Below the pieces are notes generated by a model that made no database searches, was not told the DNA's origin, and saw nothing but the letters and a program-made list of their open reading frames with translations. From contig CAZVJA010000110.1 of assembly GCA_964626885.1 (NCBI GenBank), positions 1 to 16,500 on the forward strand: DNA of 16,500 bases, read 5' to 3'. Origin of the DNA: CAZVJA01 sp964626885 (GTDB taxonomy: Bacteria > Planctomycetota > Planctomycetia > Planctomycetales > Planctomycetaceae). This document shows positions 1-5,771 of the stretch, in pieces. Each line of letters opens with the position of its first letter. Position 1 is the first letter of the stretch. The position numbers were made by a program, and so were the translations under genes.

Positions 1-15
1 AGCCAGCAGTGGCAC
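1..15 (+). repeat. Stem-loop repeat, truncated copy 1
   Basis: This is the 3' half of the repeat unit seen complete at 155-179. It has the distal stem arm CCAGCAG (3-9) followed by the conserved tail TGGCAC (10-15). Bases 1-16 are identical to 165-180. The proximal arm would lie left of the window. A copy call rests on the exact 16-base match. Confidence 0.6.
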
Positions 16-154
16 CTCCGGAATTCCTCAACTTCTTCACACCGCACGCTCACGCAAAACCGTGGGCACAACAGAGGAGCGACCGCACTGCTGAGTAAAT
101 CAGAAGCGGTCGGGCGGCTTGTTCTCGGACAGAATTCCACACCGGCGTTTCTCG

Positions 155-179
155 CTGCTGGACCAGCCAGCAGTGGCAC
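155..179 (+). repeat. Stem-loop repeat, copy 2
   Basis: The 25-nt unit has a perfect 7-bp stem (CTGCTGG 155-161 with CCAGCAG 167-173), a 5-nt loop ACCAG and the tail TGGCAC (174-179). The same 7-5-7-6 geometry recurs at 199-223, 5575-5599 (opposite strand) and 5612-5636. It resembles REP-type intergenic repeats. No associated RAYT transposase gene is seen in this window. Confidence 0.7.
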
Positions 180-198
180 CGACTCGAGAGTTTCGGCA

Positions 199-223
199 CC
201 GCTGGGCAAGCCGGCAGTGGCAC
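199..223 (+). repeat. Stem-loop repeat, copy 3
   Basis: The unit lies 44 bases after copy 2 in the same orientation, with arms CCGCTGG (199-205) and CCGGCAG (211-217), loop GCAAG and tail TGGCAC (218-223). The stem is imperfect: one G-T wobble and one C-A mismatch. Loop and tail match the other copies. Confidence 0.65.
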
Positions 224-422
224 ACACACTTGGCTTCCCAACACACAGCGACCATTCCACCGCGTTTTGCGAGATGCGTCAACGGGCAACTGCATGCAAT
301 TCTCGCGGGCATCTCGTTAAGAACTTATCGGCCCCGAGGGACCAACATCCGCTATCCGTGACACGTCGGCGAAACGCCCGTCCCTTCTGTCGGCAGCTGG
401 GATCGGCCCTGTCGGGGTGCGT
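224..422. other. Non-coding stretch downstream of the DUF1570 gene
   Basis: Together with 1-223 this makes a region of more than 400 bases without a convincing gene. Short open frames exist on both strands, but they run through the repeats, have unnatural composition (rich in Arg, Cys, Trp and His) and lack ribosome-binding sites. No strong terminator was found. The left part of the region is accounted for by the stem-loop repeats. Confidence 0.5.
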
Positions 423-1679
423 TCAGCGGGCGGGGAGCCGTCTGGCGAATTGCAGAAATTCGCGATCGAGCTGTTGCAGATCTTCGCCGAATACCTTCTG
501 AAATTCTTTGAGAGTCGCATCCGGGGCGCCGAAGATGAGGGGCTCTTTTTTCGAGATGCGCTGCAGAAATTCCGCGTATTCCTTGGGATGTTTCTTGATG
601 AGGAAATAGGTGAGTGCCCAGGCTTCGGCGTAGGTTTCTCCGGTTTGTTGCGGATCAGAGGCGAACCGTTTGCCGTCGGAGATGAGCGTGGCCAAGCTGT
701 CGGGTTTGCGCCGCTGTCGCACGAAATTCTGAAATGTGCGCAGACGCTGTTTGTTGAGCGCGCCGATGGTCCGCCAGCCGGTGCGGCTTTTGAGATCGGG
801 CGTTTCGCAATACATTGCCAACCCTTCGGTCAGCCAGAGGGGGTTGTCGGCCAAACGCGTGTGCAGGCCACAGTTGAAGGCGATCTGGTGCGTCGCCTCG
901 TGGACAATCGTGGCGACGTTGTAGGCCGAGGTCTGCATCCGATCGTGAATATCGATTTTTTTTCCCGATGCAGTCGGTGACGAGCCGTCGGCCGTGAGGT
1001 CGTACAGCACGATGCGATTCGATAGCACCCAGTAATACCCATGCGAGTCTCGGGCCTGCTCTCCCCCCTGCTTGAAGGCGTGCTCCGCGAACAACGTCTT
1101 GTTGGGAAAGACGAGCGCGACCAGCGGAAACTCCGGTTCATGCAGATCTATTTTTTGCGTGCGGCAGAAATCAAAGAACCCTTTGTACAACGACTCGAAT
1201 GTCTGCCCGCACCATTCGGCATAGTCGAGATCAGCGCCGCCGGAGGCAATCAGAAAGTGCTTCGTCCTGGCAAAGATGAGCTGGAAGCCCAGTTCTTTCT
1301 GAACTTGGACAGCGATTTCGTCCATCGAGAAGGGAGAGAACTCGCGGTCCGTGTCTTCCCGTTGGGTCAGTTGCTTGGGAGTAATGTTCCACAACTGCCC
1401 ATCGCGCCCGAGCAGAAGAATTCCGCCGTCTTGCGCGGTAACGATAATCTTCCCCTCGACCGTCAGATCCTCTTTGAACGCCGGGTGAGAAAATGTCGCT
1501 TTGATGACCGGTTCCGCGGCGATCACAGATTCAGGAGCGGCGGCAACAACGAGGGTGAACAACAGGGAACCCAACCCAACCGAAACCCAGTGATACGCAC
1601 GACTGCTTCGCGGCCCAACAGGGGAGCAGCCCTGTTCAGAAGGAAAGCTTTGCTCCGTGTTTTGGCGGAGTAATCGCAT
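423..1679 (-). CDS. DUF1570 family secreted putative zinc peptidase
   Basis: A 418-residue protein. After a basic N-terminus there is a hydrophobic segment at about 31-55 ending in VIAAEP, which looks like a signal peptide or anchor, so the protein probably acts outside the cytoplasmic membrane. Residues 56-105 look like a small beta-rich part. The C-terminal half has a gluzincin-like active site: HEATH (His260, Glu261, His264) and, 21 residues after His264, a TEGLAMY motif with Glu285 as likely third zinc ligand. This layout fits DUF1570, a family common in planctomycetes with peptidase-like motifs and no firmly known substrate. The ATG at 1677-1679 has only a weak upstream AGGGA. The gene is divergent from the thioredoxin-domain gene. 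Family assignment is fairly secure; peptidase activity is inferred from the motif. Confidence 0.85.
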   Translation of the reverse strand: MRLLRQNTEQSFPSEQGCSPVGPRSSRAYHWVSVGLGSLLFTLVVAAAPESVIAAEPVIKATFSHPAFKEDLTVEGKIIVTAQDGGILLLGRDGQLWNITPKQLTQREDTDREFSPFSMDEIAVQVQKELGFQLIFARTKHFLIASGGADLDYAEWCGQTFESLYKGFFDFCRTQKIDLHEPEFPLVALVFPNKTLFAEHAFKQGGEQARDSHGYYWVLSNRIVLYDLTADGSSPTASGKKIDIHDRMQTSAYNVATIVHEATHQIAFNCGLHTRLADNPLWLTEGLAMYCETPDLKSRTGWRTIGALNKQRLRTFQNFVRQRRKPDSLATLISDGKRFASDPQQTGETYAEAWALTYFLIKKHPKEYAEFLQRISKKEPLIFGAPDATLKEFQKVFGEDLQQLDREFLQFARRLPAR

Positions 1680-1767
1680 TTGTCCCTGATATTCCGATGC
1701 TGGAGGAATCCCACGGAAACAGACGTACGGTCGTTGGAGAGGATGCTGATATTTTATCGAATTTGAG

Positions 1768-1798
1768 GAAGATCTTCGCAGCGAATTCGCGAGAATTC
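1768..1798. promoter_or_regulatory. Nested palindromes in a divergent intergenic region
   Basis: The 270-base gap between two divergent genes contains overlapping perfect palindromes: GAAGATCTTC (1768-1777), TTCGC-A-GCGAA (1775-1785), GCGAATTCGC (1781-1790) and a further GAATTC (1793-1798). On the minus strand a TAAAAT hexamer (complement of 1751-1756) just downstream could be the -10 box of the DUF1570 gene; no good -35 is visible. A small GC stem-loop (GGTCGG 1828-1833 with CCGACC 1840-1845) lies nearer the thioredoxin gene. An operator or shared control region is plausible but unproven. Confidence 0.35.
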
Positions 1799-1949
1799 AT
1801 TGCTCCTTTACAATGCGGGAGGCAATCGGTCGGGTTGTTCCGACCAGGGGCAAGGCCTACGATGGCCCTAGCGGCACCTGATCCGGTGCATCGACGACGC
1901 ATCGCCGGAAAGAACATCTGTTTCTGAACAGACGAAAGCATCTCCATTG

Positions 1950-4061
1950 GTGAACGATCACGCACGACCGCCAGACTCTTCGGCTCAGCACTCGAAGCGC
2001 GCGCCGAATCGATTAAGCGGCGAGACGAGTCCCTATCTGCTGCAGCACGCCTACAACCCGGTGGACTGGTACCCGTGGGGGGACGAGGCAATCGGGACAG
2101 CGCGCAAGCTCGACCGGCCGATCTTCCTCTCCATCGGGTACAGCGCCTGCCACTGGTGCCACGTCATGGAGCACGAGAGCTTCGAGAATGACGGCATCGC
2201 GGCGCTGATGAACGCGCACTTCGTGAACATCAAGGTCGACCGGGAAGAACGCCCCGACCTCGACCAGATCTACATGAGCGCGGTGACCGCGCTGACGCGC
2301 CGCGGCGGTTGGCCGATGTCGGTGTTCCTTACCCCGGATCTCAAACCGTTCTTCGGCGGCACGTATTGGCCCCCCGACGCGCGGATGGGAATGCCCGGCT
2401 TTCGCGATGTGTTGCAGAAGGTGCGCGAGGCGTGGGTCGAACGGCGCGACGACGTGCAGCGCGGCGCGGAGGAACTGACCGGCGCCGTGGTGATGATGTG
2501 CACGCCCGAAGTCGATCCGAGTCCTCTCGTGCCGGAGATGCTCAAAAACGCCGAGCGCTCCTTGCTCCGCGCTGCGGATCGGCAACATGGGGGATTCGGC
2601 AGCGCGCCGAAGTTCCCGCATCCGATGGACCTGCGCGTGCTGCTGCGCTGCTGGAGGCGGTTCGGGCATGAAGATGCCCTGGCGGTCGTGCGGCTGACGC
2701 TCGACAAGATGGCGAGCGGGGGGATTTACGATCACCTCGGCGGCGGGTTTCATCGATATTCGACCGACGCCCATTGGCTGGTGCCGCACTTCGAGAAGAT
2801 GCTCTACGACAACGCCCTGCTGGTGCCGGTGTATCTCGAAGCCTATCAGATTACTCATGACGAGAACTACGCCCGCGTCGCGTGCGAAACGCTCGATTAC
2901 GTGCTCCGCGAAATGACGCACCCTGAGGGCCCGTTCTACAGCACGCAGGACGCCGACAGTGAAGGGGTCGAAGGGAAGTATTTCGTCTGGTCCGAGCGGG
3001 AAATCGTTGAGCTGCTCGGAGCCGAGGAGTCCCACCTGTTCAAGTACTGTTACGACGTCTCGGCCGATGGGAACTGGGAGGGAGAGAACATTCTCAACCG
3101 GGTGAAGACGCATGGCCAGGCGGCGAAGATGCTCGGCTTGTCGGAAGAGAAACTGCACGCAGTCCTTGCAGGCTGCCGAGAGAAACTGTTCGCGGCACGT
3201 TCGAGGCGGATCGCTCCGGGACGAGATGAGAAAGTCCTCACCTCCTGGAACGGGCTGATGATCGCAGCGATGGCGTTCGGCGCGCGGGTACTCGGGGATG
3301 AAAAGTATCTGCAGGCGGCGCGAAAGGCTGCCGACTTCCTGCTATCGAATTTGCGTGATGCCTCGGGTCGATTACTGCACACGTTCAAGGATGGCCGCGC
3401 GCGGCTGAATGCCTATCTGGACGACTACGCATGCCTTATCGATGGACTCGTCGAGCTCTATCAGGCGGGCTTTGATGCCCGTTATCTGGAATCAGCACTC
3501 AATCTCGCGGAGATGCTCGTCGAGCAGTTCCGCGACTCGGATGCGGGGGGATTCTTCTACACGTCCAACGATCACGAAGAGTTGATCGCACGGCAGAAGG
3601 ATTCTCAAGACAACGCGACGCCGTCGGGGAACGGCATGGCAGCCACGGCTCTCTTGAAACTGGCGCGACTCTGTGGGCGAGCCGATCTCGAAAAAGGTGC
3701 GGTTGAGACGTTGACAATGCTCTCGGGACAACTGGCCCGCATTCCGATGGCGGCGGGGCAGTCGCTGATCGCGCTCGATTCTCTGCTCGGCCCGGCACAT
3801 GAAGTCGTGCTTGTTTCGGGAGACGATGCCGCCGGAGCCGAAGAACTTCGGCAATCGCTGAACGGTGCATTCCTGCCGAACGTGGCAGTGCTGAGACGAC
3901 CGGCCAACGTGACTGACGAGGCGCTCCCGTCGGCGTTGCGGGAACAGCTGGTTGGAAAGATTGCCGTCGATGGGCGCGCGACGGCGTACGTCTGCGAACG
4001 GGGAACCTGCCACGCGCCGGTGACAAATGTCGATGCAATGCTGGCGATGGTCGGTAAGTGA
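1950..4061 (+). CDS. Thioredoxin domain-containing protein, YyaL/SPATA20 (DUF255) family
   Basis: About 703 residues, the usual length for the family. The N-terminal part has the family opening NRLSGETSPYLLQHA, then a thioredoxin-like fold with the hallmark SACHWCHVM (the CHWC pair lies near residues 67-70). The remainder is the alpha/alpha-toroid part resembling six-hairpin glycosidases and N-acylglucosamine 2-epimerases, with HFEKMLYDNALL and LTSWNGLMIAA. The C-terminus carries CERGTCHAPV, as in relatives. No signal peptide is visible, so it is probably cytoplasmic. The biochemical role is not established. Two adjacent non-ATG starts are possible, TTG at 1947 and GTG at 1950; GTG is preferred and neither has a strong ribosome-binding site. 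A TCTGTT/AACAGA hairpin (1917-1932) ends about 18 bases before the start. The gene stands alone on its strand and converges with the DUF1501 gene. Confidence 0.93.
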   Translation: MNDHARPPDSSAQHSKRAPNRLSGETSPYLLQHAYNPVDWYPWGDEAIGTARKLDRPIFLSIGYSACHWCHVMEHESFENDGIAALMNAHFVNIKVDREERPDLDQIYMSAVTALTRRGGWPMSVFLTPDLKPFFGGTYWPPDARMGMPGFRDVLQKVREAWVERRDDVQRGAEELTGAVVMMCTPEVDPSPLVPEMLKNAERSLLRAADRQHGGFGSAPKFPHPMDLRVLLRCWRRFGHEDALAVVRLTLDKMASGGIYDHLGGGFHRYSTDAHWLVPHFEKMLYDNALLVPVYLEAYQITHDENYARVACETLDYVLREMTHPEGPFYSTQDADSEGVEGKYFVWSEREIVELLGAEESHLFKYCYDVSADGNWEGENILNRVKTHGQAAKMLGLSEEKLHAVLAGCREKLFAARSRRIAPGRDEKVLTSWNGLMIAAMAFGARVLGDEKYLQAARKAADFLLSNLRDASGRLLHTFKDGRARLNAYLDDYACLIDGLVELYQAGFDARYLESALNLAEMLVEQFRDSDAGGFFYTSNDHEELIARQKDSQDNATPSGNGMAATALLKLARLCGRADLEKGAVETLTMLSGQLARIPMAAGQSLIALDSLLGPAHEVVLVSGDDAAGAEELRQSLNGAFLPNVAVLRRPANVTDEALPSALREQLVGKIAVDGRATAYVCERGTCHAPVTNVDAMLAMVGK

Positions 4062-4081
4062 TCGCGATTCGCGCTTACCGA
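4051..4081. terminator. Hairpin spanning a stop codon between convergent genes
   Basis: TCGGTAAG (4051-4058) is the exact reverse complement of CTTACCGA (4074-4081). The 15-base interior holds the TGA stop of the thioredoxin-domain gene. The gene from the right ends at 4134, so the hairpin could stop transcripts from either side. There is no T-run after it on either strand, so it is not a classical intrinsic terminator. Confidence 0.4.
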
Positions 4082-4133
4082 GAGACTTGCCACGTGATGC
4101 TTGTGTTGACCATCGCGGAATGCCGTTGCCCTG

Positions 4134-5558
4134 TTACGCGATAATGTCGTGCACCACTTCGCCGTGGACGTCGGTCAGGCGGAAGTCGCGGCCGGCGTAG
4201 CGATAGGTCAGCTTCAGGTGGTCGAGACCCAGCAGGTGCAGCATTGTCGCGTGCAGGTCGTGCAGATGGACTTTGTTCTCGACGGCGTAATAGCCGTAGT
4301 CGTCGGTCGCTCCGTGGCGGATGCCGGGCTTCACGCCTCCGCCGGCCAGCCACATGGTGTACCCCTGCGGGTTGTGGTCCCGGCCGTCATCCCCTTGCGC
4401 GACCGGAGTGCGGCCGAACTCGCCTCCCCACAGCACGAGCGTGTCTTCCAGCAAGCCGCGCTGTTTGAGATCCTTGAGGAGCGCGGCGATTGGCTTGTCG
4501 ACTTCGAGGGCGTTATTGGCGTGATCGCGCCGCAGCCCGCCGTGCTGATCCCACTTGTAGCTGTGCGTGCATTGAATGAATCGCACGCCGCGCTCCGCGA
4601 AACGGCGGGCCATCAGGCATTGCCGACCGTAGTTCCGCGTGACCGGGTCGTTCAAGCCGTACGCCTCCTGCGTCTCCTTCGATTCGTCAGCCACGTCCTG
4701 CAGCTCCGGCGCGGCGGTCTGCATACGGAACGCCAGTTCGAAGGCGTTGATCCGCCCCTCGAGCGCGAGGTCGGGCCCGGTACTCGCGAGTTGCTTGTCG
4801 TTCATTTGACGGACGAAGTCGAGCTCGACCCGCTGCACGTCGCGCGGGAGCTTGTCGAAGTTTTGAATGAACGGAATCTTCGCCTGGTCGGACGGAGTGC
4901 CGGCATTTCCCAGCGGCGTGCCGTGGTAGACCGCCGGCAGAAACGCGGAGCTGTAGGCATTAACGCCGCCGTGGGTGAGCGTCGGGCAGATGGTGATGTA
5001 GCCGGGGAGATCGTCATTCTCGGTCCCGAGCCCGTAACAGATCCAGGAACCCATGCTCGGGCGGACGAACGTGTCGCTGCCGGTGTGAAGTTCCAACAGC
5101 GCGCCGCCGTGCCGAGAGTTCGAGCCGTGCATGCCGTTGATGATGCAGAGGTCGTCAACGCATTCCGCCACATGCGGGAAGAGCGCGCTGACCCACGCGC
5201 CGCTCTCGCCGTACTGGCGGAACTTCCAGGGGGATTTCAGCAGGTTGCCGGTCGAAGAAGAGAAGACCCGCGGCTTGGAGAACGGCAGCGGCTTGCCGTG
5301 GTCCCGCTCCAGCAACGGCTTGTAGTCGAACGTATCGACCTGCGACGGCCCGCCGTGCATGAACAGGAAGATGACCCGTTTCGCTTTCGGGGCGAACAAC
5401 GGCTGCTTCGGCGCGAGCGGATTCTCGGCCCGTGCCTGCGACTGCAACAGCGACCCGAGCGCCAGCGATCCGAACCCGGTGGCACTCATCCGCAACAGAT
5501 CGCGACGGGAGTAAACCGGCGTATAATCGTTACATCCGCAGGACATTGTCAGGCTCAT
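4134..5558 (-). CDS. DUF1501 family Tat-exported protein
   Basis: A 474-residue protein of the alkaline phosphatase/sulfatase-like DUF1501 family. The N-terminus carries a twin-arginine signal (SRRDLLRMS, Arg18-Arg19) with a hydrophobic stretch and a likely cut after QARA (residue 44), so export through Tat is expected. Family motifs are FLFMHGGPSQVDTFD (about 64-78), LWGGEFGRTP (376-385) and GRDHNPQG, which carry candidate metal or catalytic residues. The frame stays open upstream to 5636, but the first 26 codons would be encoded by the stem-loop repeat. ATG 5558, or the internal ATG 5546, is therefore the likely start. It lies downstream of the PSCyt1/PSD1 gene on the same strand, the usual planctomycete arrangement. 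The two products are thought to work together at the cell surface, but the substrate is unknown. Confidence 0.93.
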   Translation of the reverse strand: MSLTMSCGCNDYTPVYSRRDLLRMSATGFGSLALGSLLQSQARAENPLAPKQPLFAPKAKRVIFLFMHGGPSQVDTFDYKPLLERDHGKPLPFSKPRVFSSSTGNLLKSPWKFRQYGESGAWVSALFPHVAECVDDLCIINGMHGSNSRHGGALLELHTGSDTFVRPSMGSWICYGLGTENDDLPGYITICPTLTHGGVNAYSSAFLPAVYHGTPLGNAGTPSDQAKIPFIQNFDKLPRDVQRVELDFVRQMNDKQLASTGPDLALEGRINAFELAFRMQTAAPELQDVADESKETQEAYGLNDPVTRNYGRQCLMARRFAERGVRFIQCTHSYKWDQHGGLRRDHANNALEVDKPIAALLKDLKQRGLLEDTLVLWGGEFGRTPVAQGDDGRDHNPQGYTMWLAGGGVKPGIRHGATDDYGYYAVENKVHLHDLHATMLHLLGLDHLKLTYRYAGRDFRLTDVHGEVVHDIIA

Positions 5559-5574
5559 TCTGTTTTGCGATCGG

Positions 5575-5599
5575 GTGCCACTGGCGGCTTGCCCGCCAG
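5575..5599 (-). repeat. Stem-loop repeat, copy 4 (inverted)
   Basis: On the minus strand this is a perfect 7-bp stem CTGGCGG/CCGCCAG with loop GCAAG and tail TGGCAC (complement of 5575-5580). It has the same 25-nt geometry as copies 2, 3 and 5. With copy 5 it forms a head-to-head pair bounded by GTGCCAC (5575-5581) and GTGGCAC (5630-5636), like a bacterial interspersed mosaic element. It lies 17 bases upstream of the DUF1501 start. Confidence 0.7.
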
Positions 5600-5611
5600 G
5601 GTGGCTTTGCA

Positions 5612-5636
5612 CGGGCAGACAAGCTGCCCGTGGCAC
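5612..5636 (+). repeat. Stem-loop repeat, copy 5
   Basis: A perfect stem CGGGCAG (5612-5618) with CTGCCCG (5624-5630), loop ACAAG and tail TGGCAC (5631-5636). The stem can be extended by one A-T pair (5611 with 5631). It is the plus-strand partner of copy 4 in the gap between the PSCyt1/PSD1 and DUF1501 genes. Confidence 0.7.
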
Positions 5637-5653
5637 TCAAAATCAATCCCTAC

Positions 5654-5771
5654 AGGTGGTTTCAAAACTGGGAGGGCGAGGCTCCCGCCGAGCCGCTACG
5701 TCCGAAAGCCTTTGGTTGTGGCGGCTCCACAGGAGTGTCGCCCTCCCAAATGCAAGGATTTGAAACCACCT
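5654..5771. repeat. 118-base imperfect palindrome touching the upstream stop codon
   Basis: The outer arms AGGTGGTTTCAAA (5654-5666) and TTTGAAACCACCT (5759-5771) are exact reverse complements. Inside them TGGGAGGGCGAGGCTCC (5669-5685) pairs with GGAGTGTCGCCCTCCCA (5732-5748) with two mismatches, and GAGCCGC pairs with GCGGCTC near the apex. The right arm abuts the TAA stop (5772-5774) of the PSCyt1/PSD1 gene. It could be a mobile-repeat insertion, or a structure that slows transcription or protects the 3' end before the DUF1501 gene. Confidence 0.75.

Noticed and set aside
187..199. 13-base match AGAGTTTCGGCAC between 187-199 and 12366-12378
   Set aside because: Single short match without further flanking similarity; likely chance in a 16.5-kb window.
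174..223. TGGCAC as the -24 element of a sigma-54 promoter
   Set aside because: The TGGCAC tails belong to the repeat. None of the copies has GC at the required spacing for a -12 element; the minus-strand copy near 5575 misses by one base.
50..361. Overlapping frames of 70-81 codons on both strands
   Set aside because: They run through the stem-loop repeats, have unnatural composition and lack ribosome-binding sites.
2013..3158. 381-codon open frame on the minus strand
   Set aside because: It is antisense to the thioredoxin-domain gene and rich in His, Arg and Gln without any recognisable domain.
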